From: CAVZVW01 sp963778845
GTDB taxonomy: Bacteria > Actinomycetota > Actinomycetes > Actinomycetales > Kineosporiaceae
Assembly (NCBI GenBank): GCA_963778845.1
Contig: CAVZVW010000009.1
Location: forward strand, 62,001 to 126,000
Length of the DNA: 64,000 nt
Direction of reading: 5' to 3'
Position 1 is the first letter of the stretch; every line of letters starts with the position of its first letter. Positions 17,499 through 28,653 of the stretch are shown piece by piece. A model generated the notes under the pieces. The model was not told where the DNA came from, made no database searches, and was given only the letters and a program-made list of their open reading frames with translations. The position numbers and the translations under genes are program-made.

Positions 17499-17513
17499 CT
17501 TTGCGGCTAGCGT
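17485..17513 (+). promoter_or_regulatory. Candidate acnA promoter
   Basis: TTGATA (17485-17490) and TAGCGT (17508-17513) are spaced by exactly 17 bases. The leader to GTG 17635 would be about 115 bases. The -35 lies inside the palindrome 17481-17498. Confidence 0.5.
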
Positions 17514-17634
17514 GGCAGTCACGGCAGAGGGTCCCTGCGACCCGGTGGACGGGCTGCGGCAGGATGCCCCGCAGAGGGCGGTTTCGGGGTAGCGGGCAGG
17601 TCACCCGACGGGTGCGGACGCGAGGGAGCAACCG

Positions 17635-20307
<2,673 letters not shown>

Positions 20308-20450
20308 GGATGCCTGTGTTGAGGTGATACAGGGTATTTGTCGGGCTGAGTGGCGGTCGCGCGAGGGTATTCGGTCCTGCGAGATCCGATCGTTACGAAC
20401 AAGTGACCGCCACGTGTCCGGTTGGGCCTTCCGATCGTGACCCACGAGGA

Positions 20451-20473
20451 ATATGTTGCCGCCGACAACATAT
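20451..20473. promoter_or_regulatory. Perfect inverted repeat, candidate ROK operator of the xylose-type transporter
   Basis: ATATGTTG and CAACATAT form 8-base perfect arms around a 7-base spacer, about 100 bases before xylF. The left arm contains TATGTT, itself a possible -10. The ROK gene at the end of the cassette is the obvious candidate for the protein that binds here. Confidence 0.6.
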
Positions 20474-20476
20474 CCG

Positions 20477-20493
20477 CGACCCCGTCGGGGTCG
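20477..20493 (+). other. GC-rich stem-loop in the xylF leader
   Basis: CGACCCC and GGGGTCG pair perfectly around GTC, right after the inverted repeat. It would form near the 5' end of the transporter mRNA; attenuation or mRNA stability are possible roles. No U-run follows, so a classical terminator is not supported. Confidence 0.4.
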
Positions 20494-20573
20494 TGGGATG
20501 GTCGGGCCCCCGGAGGACGGGGGTTCTCTGATCCCGGAGCCGGACAGGCCGGCCCCAGGAAGGACCGGAGCAC

Positions 20574-21707
20574 ATGCACAAGCGTTACATGGGACTGGTG
20601 GCGTTGGGCGCCGTGAGCGCGCTCGCGCTCAGCGCCTGTGGGAGCAGCAGCAGCGGTACCGGCGCGGCGACCCCGTCCGCCTCCACCTCCGCGAGCAGCA
20701 GCGCCCCCGCAGCCGGTGGCAAGGTCGGCGTGATCCTGCCCGACTCCGCATCCTCTGCTCGGTGGGAGACGGCTGACCGCAAGTTCCTCACGGACGCGTT
20801 CACCGCGGGCGGCGTGCAGTTCGACATCCAGAACGCCGGTGGCGACAAGGCGAAGTTCCAGACGATCGCCGACGGCATGATCAGCTCCGGCGTCAAGGTG
20901 CTCCTCATCGTCAACCTCGACTCCGACACCGGTGCCGCGGTCATCAAGAAGGCCGCCGCGGCGGGCATCCCGACCATCGACTACGACCGCCTGACGCTGG
21001 GTGGCGGCGCCGCGTACTACGTGTCCTTCGACAACAAGGCCGTCGGCACGAAGATCGGCGAGGGTCTCGTCCAGTGCCTCAAGGACGGCGGCAAGACCAC
21101 CGGCGCGGTCGTCGAGCTCAACGGCTCGCCGACGGACAACAACGCGACGCTGTTCAAGGAGGGCTACGACGCCGCGATCAAGGCCGCCGGCTACACCGTG
21201 GCCGACTCCCAGGCCGTCCCGGACTGGGACAACACCAAGGCCGTGACGGTCTTCCAGCAGATGTTCACCAAGCTCAAGGGCCAGTTCATCGGCGTGGCCG
21301 CGGCCAACGACGGCCTCGGCGGCGCGGCGATCTCGGTGCTGCGCCAGAACAAGCTCGACGGCAAGGTGCCGGTGACCGGCCAGGACGCGACCGACGAGGG
21401 CCTGCAGCGCGTGCTGCTCGGCACCCAGTGCATGACCGTGTACAAGGCCATCAAGAAGGAAGCCGACGCGGCCTCCGCACTGGCGATCGCACTCATCAAG
21501 GGTGACAAGGCAGGGGCGGACGCCCAGGCCACCGGCAAGACGAAGGACACCACCTCCGGTGCCGACGTCCCGTCGGTCCTGCTCGTCCCGCAGGCGATCT
21601 TCAAGGCCAACGTGAAGGACGTCATCGCCGACGGCTTCACCACGAAGGAGAAGGTCTGCACCACGCCTGAGCTACAGACCGCGTGTGCGGCTAACGGCAT
21701 CTCCTGA
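20574..21707 (+). CDS. xylF: Xylose-type sugar ABC transporter, substrate-binding lipoprotein
   Basis: 377 residues from ATG 20574 with AGGA spaced upstream. The signal peptide ends in a lipobox LALSAC (Cys22), so the mature protein is anchored outside the membrane. A Ser/Ala linker leads into a type I periplasmic-binding fold: KVGVILPDSASSARWETADR, GVKVLLIVNLDSD, GIPTIDYDRLTLGG, VPVTGQDATDEGLQRVL. The Tyr-Asp-Arg-Leu segment is typical of xylose-binding proteins. Together with the next three genes it parallels S. coelicolor xylFGH and rok7B7, which also lie near acn and dxs. Xylose is the likely but unproven ligand. Confidence 0.88.
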   Translation: MHKRYMGLVALGAVSALALSACGSSSSGTGAATPSASTSASSSAPAAGGKVGVILPDSASSARWETADRKFLTDAFTAGGVQFDIQNAGGDKAKFQTIADGMISSGVKVLLIVNLDSDTGAAVIKKAAAAGIPTIDYDRLTLGGGAAYYVSFDNKAVGTKIGEGLVQCLKDGGKTTGAVVELNGSPTDNNATLFKEGYDAAIKAAGYTVADSQAVPDWDNTKAVTVFQQMFTKLKGQFIGVAAANDGLGGAAISVLRQNKLDGKVPVTGQDATDEGLQRVLLGTQCMTVYKAIKKEADAASALAIALIKGDKAGADAQATGKTKDTTSGADVPSVLLVPQAIFKANVKDVIADGFTTKEKVCTTPELQTACAANGIS

Positions 21708-21719
21708 CATGTGACGTGC

Positions 21720-21752
21720 GGGGGTCCGGGTCCATGATGGGCCCGGACCCCC
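21720..21752 (+). terminator. Strong hairpin between xylF and xylG
   Basis: GGGGGTCCGGG and CCCGGACCCCC form an 11-pair perfect stem with an 11-base loop, 13 bases after the xylF stop and 70 before xylG. No U-run follows. Such hairpins after binding-protein genes usually cut or protect the upstream mRNA so that more binding protein than membrane part is made. Confidence 0.6.
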
Positions 21753-21822
21753 GGGCGTTCCTCGCGCCCGGGCGGACCACACCCGGGCCGGACCGGCCGA
21801 GACCGACGACGAGGCAGGACGC

Positions 21823-22617
21823 ATGACCACATCCGCGGATGCGCAGCCGCTGCTCAGCCTGCGCGGCATCAACAAGAGCTTCGGCGCCGTCGACGTGCTG
21901 AAGGGCGTCGACATCGACGTCTGGCCCGGCCAGGTCACCGCGCTCGTCGGTGACAACGGTGCGGGCAAGTCCACCCTCATCAAGGGCGTCGCCGGCATCT
22001 ATGGCTTCGACTCCGGGTCCTACATGTTCGACGGCCAGGAGGTGCATGTCCACAGCCCCAAGCAGGCCAACGCCTTGGGGATCGAGGTGGTGTACCAGGA
22101 CCTCGCGCTGTGCGACAACCTCGACGTCGTCTCCAACATGTTCCTCGGCCGAGAAGCCAAGAGCGGCATCACCCTCGACGAGACGACGATGGAGCGCCGG
22201 GCCAGGGAGACGCTCAAGGGCCTGTCGGTGCGCACCCTGAAGTCGGTGCGCCAGCAGGTGTCCAGCCTGTCCGGCGGTCAGCGGCAGACCGTCGCCATCG
22301 CCCGGGCCGTGCTCTGGAACAGCAAGCTGGTCATCCTCGACGAGCCGACGGCCGCACTGGGGGTGGCCCAGACCGAGCAGGTGCTGCTGCTTGTCCGCCG
22401 CCTGGCCGACAGGGGGCTCGGCGTCATCCTCATCTCGCACAACATGAACGACGTCTTCCGGGTCGCGGACAGCATCGCGGCCCTGTACCTGGGGCGGATG
22501 GCCGCGCAGGTGCCGTCGGCCTCGGTCACGCACTCCCAGGTCGTCGAGCTCATCACCGCCGGTCGCTCCGGCGCCCTGGGCCTGGCCCCGGAGACCGCGA
22601 AGGAGGCTGTGGCATGA
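21823..22617 (+). CDS. xylG: Sugar ABC transporter ATP-binding protein, single-domain
   Basis: 264 residues from ATG 21823: one nucleotide-binding domain with Walker A GDNGAGKSTLIKG, Q-loop in VVYQDLALCDNLDVV, signature SSLSGGQRQTVAIARA, Walker B LVILDEPTAALG and H-loop ILISHNMND. The enteric XylG is about twice as long with two such domains; this half-size form, common in Actinobacteria, must act as a homodimer. It energises uptake through the permease encoded next, to which it is coupled by an ATGA overlap. Confidence 0.9.
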   Translation: MTTSADAQPLLSLRGINKSFGAVDVLKGVDIDVWPGQVTALVGDNGAGKSTLIKGVAGIYGFDSGSYMFDGQEVHVHSPKQANALGIEVVYQDLALCDNLDVVSNMFLGREAKSGITLDETTMERRARETLKGLSVRTLKSVRQQVSSLSGGQRQTVAIARAVLWNSKLVILDEPTAALGVAQTEQVLLLVRRLADRGLGVILISHNMNDVFRVADSIAALYLGRMAAQVPSASVTHSQVVELITAGRSGALGLAPETAKEAVA

Positions 22618-23873
22618 CGACGACCACCGACCCGGCGGCGGAGGTCGAGGCTGCCGCGGACACCGGCGGCATCGGTGAGGCTGTCCACGACTACTTCGCG
22701 AAGGTGCGGGGCGGCGACGTCGGCTCTCTTCCCGCGGTCCTCGGCTTCATCGTGCTCGTCGTCTTCTTCTCGGTCGTGCGCACCGAGACCTTCCCGACGC
22801 CGCTCAACGCCGCGAACCTGCTGCAGCAGAGCGCCGGTGTCATCTACGTCGCCATGGGTCTGGTGTTCGTGCTCCTGCTGGGGGAGATCGACCTCTCGGC
22901 AGGCTACGCCGCGGGCACCTCGGCGGCGATCTTGGGTGTGCTGCTGACCGAGCGCGGCTACCCCTGGCCCATCGCCATCCTCGGCTGCCTCGTCACCGGC
23001 AGCATCATCGGGGTGGTCATCGGGCTTCTGGTGGCGAGGCTGAACATCCCGTCGTTCGTCGTCACGCTGTCGTTCTTCCTGGGCCTGCAGGGTGTGATGC
23101 TCTTCGTCATCGGCGAGGGCGGGACGATCCCGATCCGTGACCCGGCCATTCTGGCGATCATGAACAACAACCTTCCCGTGGTCTGGGGATGGGTCCTGTA
23201 CGTCGCGTCCGTCCTCGTGTACGTGGGCCTCGGCCTGAACAGGATGCGGTCGCGCCGGGCCGCGGGTCTGCCGGCGGAGTCCGTCGCCGTCTTCGTGGCG
23301 AAGACGGTGACGCTGGCCGTGATCCTCGGGGTGGCGACCTGGATCCTCAGCGTCGAGCGCAGCGTCAACCCCACGCTGAACTCCCTCAAGGGCGTGCCGA
23401 TCATCGTGCCCATCACGGCCGTCTTCGTGATCGCGCTCACGTTCGTGCTGCGCCGCACCGGGTTCGGGCGGCACGTCTACGCCGTCGGCGGCAACGCCGA
23501 GGCAGCGCGTCGAGCGGGCATCAACGTGCCGGGCATCCGGATCGCCTGCTTCGTCATCTGCTCCACGATGGCGGCTGTCGCGGGCATCCTGTTCGCCTCC
23601 CGCGACAACTCGGTCTCGCCCACCACGGGCGGCTCGACCACACTGCTGCTCGCCGTGGGTGCGGCCGTCATCGGCGGCGTGTCGTTGTTCGGCGGCAAGG
23701 GCCGCATCATCGACGCGATCCTCGGCGGCCTCGTGATCGCGGTGATCAACAACGGCCTGCCACTCATCACCTCCGGTTCGGCGCCACAGTACGTGGTGAC
23801 CGCGCTGGTCCTGCTGCTGGCGGCCAGTGTCGACGCCATCGCTCGTCGTCGGGCGGCAGCGACCGGCCGCTAG
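22614..23873 (+). CDS. xylH: Sugar ABC transporter permease
   Basis: 419 residues from ATG 22614 (ATGA overlap with xylG). A cytoplasmic N-terminus of about 35 residues precedes ten or so membrane segments. Family marks are LLLGEIDLSAGYAAGTSAA, LNIPSFVVTLSFFLGLQG, GRHVYAVGGNAEAARRAGI and the late VISGG-like loop AAVIGGVSLFGGKGRI. This is the BPD_transp_2 (RbsC/XylH) family. It forms the membrane channel for the sugar delivered by the lipoprotein. The ROK regulator gene starts 51 bases downstream on the same strand. Confidence 0.9.
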   Translation: MTTTTDPAAEVEAAADTGGIGEAVHDYFAKVRGGDVGSLPAVLGFIVLVVFFSVVRTETFPTPLNAANLLQQSAGVIYVAMGLVFVLLLGEIDLSAGYAAGTSAAILGVLLTERGYPWPIAILGCLVTGSIIGVVIGLLVARLNIPSFVVTLSFFLGLQGVMLFVIGEGGTIPIRDPAILAIMNNNLPVVWGWVLYVASVLVYVGLGLNRMRSRRAAGLPAESVAVFVAKTVTLAVILGVATWILSVERSVNPTLNSLKGVPIIVPITAVFVIALTFVLRRTGFGRHVYAVGGNAEAARRAGINVPGIRIACFVICSTMAAVAGILFASRDNSVSPTTGGSTTLLLAVGAAVIGGVSLFGGKGRIIDAILGGLVIAVINNGLPLITSGSAPQYVVTALVLLLAASVDAIARRRAAATGR

Positions 23874-23924
23874 CCGGTCGGGCGGCCCGGGGTCAGGCAG
23901 CAAGGGGAGCGAAGGGACGACACG

Positions 23925-25124
23925 ATGCCCCCGCAGTCGCGCGCACCGTCCGTGCGCGGCGGCACGCAGGAGGACGTCCGCAGGCACAACCTCGGCACTC
24001 TCCTGACCCACCTGCACCTGTCCGGGCCGCTCAGCCGGGCCGAGCTGACGAGCCGGATGGGCCTGAACCGCAGCACGATCGCGGCCCTGGTCGCCGAGCT
24101 CACCGCGCTCGACGCGGTGCGGGAGGAGCGGCCGGCCGGCACCCAGGCCGGAGCCGGCCGGCCCTCCCTCGTCGTGAGCCCTCACGAGGGCGTGCAGGTG
24201 CTCGCGGCCGACGTCGGCGTCGACCGGGTGGTCGTCGCCCTGGTCGGGCTCGGCGGGCGGGTGGTCGTGCGCCGCCACCGTCGGCTCTCCACGGCCCGTC
24301 CGTCGCCGGGCGTCGTGGCCGGGCTCATCCACCGGCTGGTCCTTGCCGTGCTCGCGGACCCGGCCGCCGGACAGCGCGTCGTCGGCTTCGGCGTGTCGGT
24401 GCCCGGGGTGATCCGGCAGGAGGACGGGTGCGTGCGTTTCGCACCCAACCTCGGGTGGGTCGACGAGCCCTTCGGCGAGCTCCTGTCGCGCCAGTCACCG
24501 TGCCTGGCGGTGCGCGTGGGCAACGACGCCGACCTCGGCGTGCTCGCCGAGCACCGCCGCGGGGTGGCCCAGGGGGTCGACGACGTGGTCTTCATCGCCG
24601 GGGAGGTCGGCGTCGGCGGCGGCTTCATCCTGGGCGGGCGACCCGCCCTCGGTGCGGGCGGCTACGCCGGTGAGGTGGGCCACATGCTCGTGCGTCCCGG
24701 TGGCGGCCACTGCAGGTGCGGCGCGCTGGGGTGCTGGGAGACCGAGATCGGAGCCGCCGCCCTTGCCCGTGCTCTCGGCCTCGGCACCGTGAGCAGCGAG
24801 GACCTCGTGCTCGCGCTGCGCGCCGCCGCCGAGGAGGGCACGCATGCCCTCGACGGTGTGGCGCAGTACCTCGGGCTCGGGCTTGCCAGCCTCGTCAACC
24901 TGCTCAACCCCAGCCTTGTGATCCTGGGCGGCCTGCTTCGGGAGGTGTTCCCCGCGACGTCCGGCATCGTGCGGCGCACCCTCAGCGAGACCGCGCTGGC
25001 CGCCCCCGCCGACCAGGTGCGGCTCGCGGTGCCCCGGCTCGGCGGAGACGCCGTGCTGGTCGGCGCCTCGGAGCTGGCCTGGGAGGGGCTGCTCGCCGAC
25101 CCTGTCGGCGTCCTGTCGGCCTAG
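23925..25124 (+). CDS. ROK-family transcriptional regulator (Rok7B7-like)
   Basis: 399 residues from ATG 23925, with a loosely placed AGGGGAGCGAAGG upstream. A winged helix-turn-helix (GPLSRAELTSRMGLNRSTIAALVAEL, residues about 33-58; cited here as two parts SRAELTSRMG and LNRSTIAALV) is followed by a ROK sugar-kinase-like fold: LAADVGVDRVVVALVGLGG, FGVSVPGVI, VGNDADLGVLAEHRRG, the zinc motif HCRCGALGCWETEIG and LLNPSLVILGGLLREV. A catalytic aspartate typical of ROK kinases is kept in GNDAD, as in many regulators. It most likely represses the upstream transporter through the inverted repeat at 20451-20473 and is released by sugar. Confidence 0.88.
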   Translation: MPPQSRAPSVRGGTQEDVRRHNLGTLLTHLHLSGPLSRAELTSRMGLNRSTIAALVAELTALDAVREERPAGTQAGAGRPSLVVSPHEGVQVLAADVGVDRVVVALVGLGGRVVVRRHRRLSTARPSPGVVAGLIHRLVLAVLADPAAGQRVVGFGVSVPGVIRQEDGCVRFAPNLGWVDEPFGELLSRQSPCLAVRVGNDADLGVLAEHRRGVAQGVDDVVFIAGEVGVGGGFILGGRPALGAGGYAGEVGHMLVRPGGGHCRCGALGCWETEIGAAALARALGLGTVSSEDLVLALRAAAEEGTHALDGVAQYLGLGLASLVNLLNPSLVILGGLLREVFPATSGIVRRTLSETALAAPADQVRLAVPRLGGDAVLVGASELAWEGLLADPVGVLSA

Positions 25125-25184
25125 GCAGGTGCAGGGCGAGGCAGGGCGAGGCCGAGGGCTGTGCGGGCTGTCGGTGCCGGGGCG

Positions 25185-25190
25185 CAGGAT
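25185..25190 (+). promoter_or_regulatory. -10 hexamer CAGGAT of a leaderless start
   Basis: CAGGAT ends 6 bases before GTG 25197. It defines the start of the small protein that follows. Confidence 0.45.
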
Positions 25191-25196
25191 GGGCTC

Positions 25197-25592
25197 GTGT
25201 CCGATCGCACACCGCCGAGCGGGTCCTCCGGGACCACGCCGCCCGGCTGGCCACGCACCGTGCGTCCCGCGGGCGCGCCCGGCTGGGAGCGCACAGCAGT
25301 GGCGTGGCTGCTGGACCAGTGCCCACCCGAGTACCGCGGCTACGCGGTGCTGTCCAGGTTCCCTGTCGCCTTGGCCCGCCTGGCGGCTCACCACATGCGC
25401 GCCGGCGCCGACGGGGCGCGGCGTGCGCTGGCCTCGGTGCGAGCCGACCTCGCCGGCGTCGTCCCACCCCCTGGTGTCGAGGCCGTCGTGGAGGTCCTGG
25501 AGGCGGAGCAGGTCCGGCTCATGGCCGTCGAGCGCGCCGTCGCCCTGGTCGAGGAGGCGCTTCGGGGGCACCGCTACGTGCCGCGACTGTGA
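25197..25592 (+). CDS. Conserved hypothetical protein (131 aa) before dxs
   Basis: From GTG 25197. The first 25 residues are Pro/Gly/Ser-rich; the rest is helical: WERTAVAWLLDQCPPEYRGY, VLSRFPVALARLAAHHMRAG, ARRALASVRADLAGVVPPPG and VEVLEAEQVRLMAVERAVA. The layout with WLLDxxPPEYR resembles a small actinobacterial family often found before dxs. No catalytic motif, signal or membrane segment is visible. Function unknown; a regulatory or assembly role for a neighbour would be a guess. Confidence 0.65.
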   Translation: MSDRTPPSGSSGTTPPGWPRTVRPAGAPGWERTAVAWLLDQCPPEYRGYAVLSRFPVALARLAAHHMRAGADGARRALASVRADLAGVVPPPGVEAVVEVLEAEQVRLMAVERAVALVEEALRGHRYVPRL

Positions 25593-25688
25593 CGGTCCGT
25601 GCACCGCCGCGACTCGGGCGCGCTTCGGCCTCGGCAGGCGCGCCGGCCCGCGCCCGGCAGTGGGGGTGTCGCCCGCGCGTGCCACACC

Positions 25689-25694
25689 TACACT
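25689..25694 (+). promoter_or_regulatory. -10 hexamer TACACT before dxs
   Basis: TACACT fits TANNNT and would give a leader of about 65 bases before ATG 25765. No clear -35 box is seen. Confidence 0.35.
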
Positions 25695-25764
25695 CGACAG
25701 GGCCGACCGGCACGCCGCCTGCCAAGCGGTCCGGTGAGGCGCGACCGACGAGGAGGACGAGTGC

Positions 25765-27696
25765 ATGGCTGATCTCGGCTCCGTTCGCGGGCCGGGTGAC
25801 CTGCGTGGGCTCACCCCCGACGAGCTGCGCGACCTTGCCTGGCGCATCCGGGACTTCCTCGTGGAGAACGTCTCGCGCACGGGCGGGCACCTCGGACCCA
25901 ATCTCGGCGTCGTCGAGCTGACCATCGCCCTGCACCGGGTCTTCGAGTCACCCCACGACCGGATCGTCTTCGACACGGGTCACCAGGCCTACGTCCACAA
26001 GCTGCTCACGGGTCGGCAGGACTTCTCGGGTCTGCGCAGGCAGGGAGGCCTGTCCGGGTACCCCTCGCGAGGGGAGTCCGCCCACGACGTCGTGGAGAAC
26101 TCCCATGCCTCGACGGCCCTGTCGTGGGCGGACGGGCTGGCCAAGGCCTACCAGCTGCGCGGTGAGAGCTCGCGTCATGTGGTCGCGGTGATCGGTGACG
26201 GCGCCCTTACCGGCGGCATGGCCTGGGAGGCCCTGAACAACATCGCGGCAGGGCGTGACCGCAACCTCGTGATCGTCGTCAACGACAACGGACGCTCCTA
26301 CGCGCCGACGATCGGCGGCCTGGCCCATCACCTGTCGACGCTGCGGACCACGCGCGGGTACGAGCGTTTCCTCGAGTGGGGCAAGCAGGCGCTGCAGCGC
26401 AGCGGACCCCCCGGGCGCCTGGCCTACGAGGCGCTGCACGGGGTCAAGAAGGGCCTGAAGGACATCGTCGCGCCGCAGGGGATGTTCGAGGACCTCGGCC
26501 TGAAGTACGTCGGTCCGGTCGACGGGCACAACCTCGTCGAGCTGGAGCACGCCCTCCACCGCGCCAAAGCCTTCGGCGGCCCGGTGATCGTGCACGTGAT
26601 CACCCGCAAGGGCAACGGGTACGCCCCGGCCGAGAACGACGAGGCAGACCGCTTCCATGCCACCGGGGTGATCGACCCGGTGTCGGGCCGGCCCCTGGGT
26701 GCTGCGGCGGCCTCGTGGACGAGCGTGTTCGCCGACGAGATGCTGGCGGTGGGCGGGTCGCGCGGTGACGTCGTGGGCGTGACCGCCGCCATGCTGATCC
26801 CGGTGGGCCTGGACCGCTTCGCGCAGCAGTACCCGCAGCGCGTGTTCGACGTGGGGATCGCGGAGCAGCATGCCGCCACGTCCGCAGCGGCGATGGCGTT
26901 CGCAGGGCTGCATCCTGTGGTCGCGGTCTACGCGACCTTCCTGAACCGGGCGTTCGACCAGGTGCTCATGGACGTGGCCCTGCACCGAGCCGGGGTGACC
27001 TTCGTGCTCGACCGGGCGGGGATCACGGGAGAGGACGGCGCCAGCCACCACGGCATGTGGGACCTTGCCGTGCTGCAGGTGGTGCCGGGCATCCGCATCG
27101 CCGCCCCGCGCGACGGCGCCACCTTGCGCGAGGAGCTGCGGGAGGCCCTCGACGTGCAGGACGCCCCGACAGTCCTGCGATACCCCAAGGGGGCCGTGCC
27201 CCAGGACATCCCCGCGCTGGAGCGCGCCGGGTGCATGGATGTCCTCCACCGCGCCGGCCAGGCCGACGTCCTCGTCGTGGCGGTCGGGTCGATGGTGCCC
27301 ACGGGTCTGGACGTCGCGCGCCGGCTCGGTGCCCAGGGGATCGGCGTGACGGTGCTCGACCCGAGGTGGGTCGCGCCCGTCGACCCGGCGCTCGCGGGGC
27401 TGGCAGCACGATTCCGGCTGGTGGCGGTCATCGAGGACGGGGTGCGTGCCGGTGGCGTCGGCTCCGCGGTCGCCCAGGACCTGGCCGACCGCGGCGTGCG
27501 TACCCCGGTGCGGGCATTCGGCGTCCCTCTCCGGTTCCTCGAGCAGGGCACGCGCGCTCAGGTGCTGGAGCGGGTCGGGCTGACCGCCCAGGAGATCTCG
27601 CGCAGTGTCGTCGAGCAGGTCGTGGACGAGGTGTCGTCCGCCGACGTCGGGTCGGCGCCGCCGTCGCTGCAGGGCCAGGGGATCGACCAGCACTGA
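25765..27696 (+). CDS. dxs: 1-deoxy-D-xylulose-5-phosphate synthase
   Basis: 643 residues from ATG 25765. Thiamine diphosphate binding is shown by VIGDGALTGGMAWEALNN, and other family segments are VFDTGHQAYVHKLLTGR, RGESAHDVVENSHASTALS, VGIAEQHAATSAAAMAF and LDRAGITGEDGASHHGMWD. The enzyme condenses pyruvate and glyceraldehyde-3-phosphate in the first step of the MEP isoprenoid pathway. The last residues GQGIDQH sit in the first copy of an 18-base tandem repeat that carries the stop codon in each copy except one. Only 60 bases separate it from the convergent gene. Confidence 0.97.
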   Translation: MADLGSVRGPGDLRGLTPDELRDLAWRIRDFLVENVSRTGGHLGPNLGVVELTIALHRVFESPHDRIVFDTGHQAYVHKLLTGRQDFSGLRRQGGLSGYPSRGESAHDVVENSHASTALSWADGLAKAYQLRGESSRHVVAVIGDGALTGGMAWEALNNIAAGRDRNLVIVVNDNGRSYAPTIGGLAHHLSTLRTTRGYERFLEWGKQALQRSGPPGRLAYEALHGVKKGLKDIVAPQGMFEDLGLKYVGPVDGHNLVELEHALHRAKAFGGPVIVHVITRKGNGYAPAENDEADRFHATGVIDPVSGRPLGAAAASWTSVFADEMLAVGGSRGDVVGVTAAMLIPVGLDRFAQQYPQRVFDVGIAEQHAATSAAAMAFAGLHPVVAVYATFLNRAFDQVLMDVALHRAGVTFVLDRAGITGEDGASHHGMWDLAVLQVVPGIRIAAPRDGATLREELREALDVQDAPTVLRYPKGAVPQDIPALERAGCMDVLHRAGQADVLVVAVGSMVPTGLDVARRLGAQGIGVTVLDPRWVAPVDPALAGLAARFRLVAVIEDGVRAGGVGSAVAQDLADRGVRTPVRAFGVPLRFLEQGTRAQVLERVGLTAQEISRSVVEQVVDEVSSADVGSAPPSLQGQGIDQH

Positions 27697-27751
27697 CGCG
27701 TCGACCAGCACTGACGCGTCGACGAGCACCGACGCGTCGACCAGCACTGAC
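27681..27751. repeat. 18-base tandem repeat over the dxs stop codon
   Basis: Four copies, the first one base short: GATCGACCAGCACTGAC, then three of GCGTCGACCAGCACTGAC, the third with two substitutions (GACGAGCACCGAC). Each intact copy contains an in-frame TGA, so read-through of the dxs stop would add RVDQH and stop again. Confidence 0.9.
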
Positions 27752-27756
27752 CAGGC

Positions 27757-28653
27757 TCAGCCGCGCGACCGGTCCGTTCGCCCCGACCGGAGGGGCGCTC
27801 GGCGCGAGTCGTCCGTGGGTCGTCGCCCCAGGCTCTGGGTCGCGGCATCACCGCCCGGCTTGGCCAGCACCACCTCGTCCCGCGTCACCAGCAGGGGTCG
27901 CGGCAGCCCGCGCTCCAGGTCCTCCGTCGCCGACCATGCCGCGCTGACGTAGGCGGGGTCGATGTGGCGCAGGTCGAACCAGCCGCGGGTGCGCATCGGC
28001 ACGGCGACGGCCCGCATCCCGGTGCCGTCCGAGGTTGCGAGATGGCCGCGCAGGTCGGCCGAGGTGAGCAGCGCGAGCACGTCGCAGCCGCCGACCGGGC
28101 GCAGGATGTGGCTGCTGGGGCCGTCGCGGGTCAGCCGAGCCGTGGCGAGTTCGCCCATGCGGTCGGCGTGCTCCCGGATCGCGGGCCACCACACCTCGTC
28201 CAGGTCTCGCGCGTTGAGGGACCCCGGTGGCAGGACGCCGGGGGGGAGCACCGTGACGGCATCCGGGTCGTCGAGCACCCCGATCACGCCGACGCCGAGC
28301 TCGAGCGCCCCGCCCCGCAGGGTCTCCCGGCACCACCCAGGCCCAGGGTGGGCGGCATGGCCCGGCGGAAGGGCGACGAGCCTCGCCGCGGCCGACAGGG
28401 TCGGCAGCGCGTGCGCCCCGAGCACCTCGACCAGCCCGCGCAGGCGCAGCCAGTGAGCCAGGCGCTGCCTGGCCACCGGACCTCCGGGCGGGTGGGACCC
28501 GACGGCGCACGCAAGGTCGTCCCAGCCCACCAGTGGTCCACGCGCGTCACCGAGCAGGAAGCCGCGACGATGCGGTACGACGTCCACGTCGTGGAGCACG
28601 CTCACGGCCAGCACACAGCGGCGCAGCTGTGTCTGGTCGCCCGCTGTGCTCAC
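27757..28653 (-). CDS. Conserved actinobacterial hypothetical protein (298 aa)
   Basis: GTG 28653 after GAAGGG is the likely start (a GTG about 120 bases upstream is open in frame but lacks family-like sequence). No signal or membrane segment is seen. Visible blocks are LRRCVLAVSVLHDVDVVPH, ARQRLAHWLRLRGLVEVLG, ELGVGVIGVLDDPDAVTVLP, NARDLDEVWWPAIREHADRM and TRGWFDLRHIDPAYVSAAW. I do not recognise a named family, though such proteins occur beside dxs in related genomes. It converges on dxs and is divergent from the first metallopeptidase-like gene. Confidence 0.6.
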   Translation of the reverse strand: MSTAGDQTQLRRCVLAVSVLHDVDVVPHRRGFLLGDARGPLVGWDDLACAVGSHPPGGPVARQRLAHWLRLRGLVEVLGAHALPTLSAAARLVALPPGHAAHPGPGWCRETLRGGALELGVGVIGVLDDPDAVTVLPPGVLPPGSLNARDLDEVWWPAIREHADRMGELATARLTRDGPSSHILRPVGGCDVLALLTSADLRGHLATSDGTGMRAVAVPMRTRGWFDLRHIDPAYVSAAWSATEDLERGLPRPLLVTRDEVVLAKPGGDAATQSLGRRPTDDSRRAPLRSGRTDRSRG

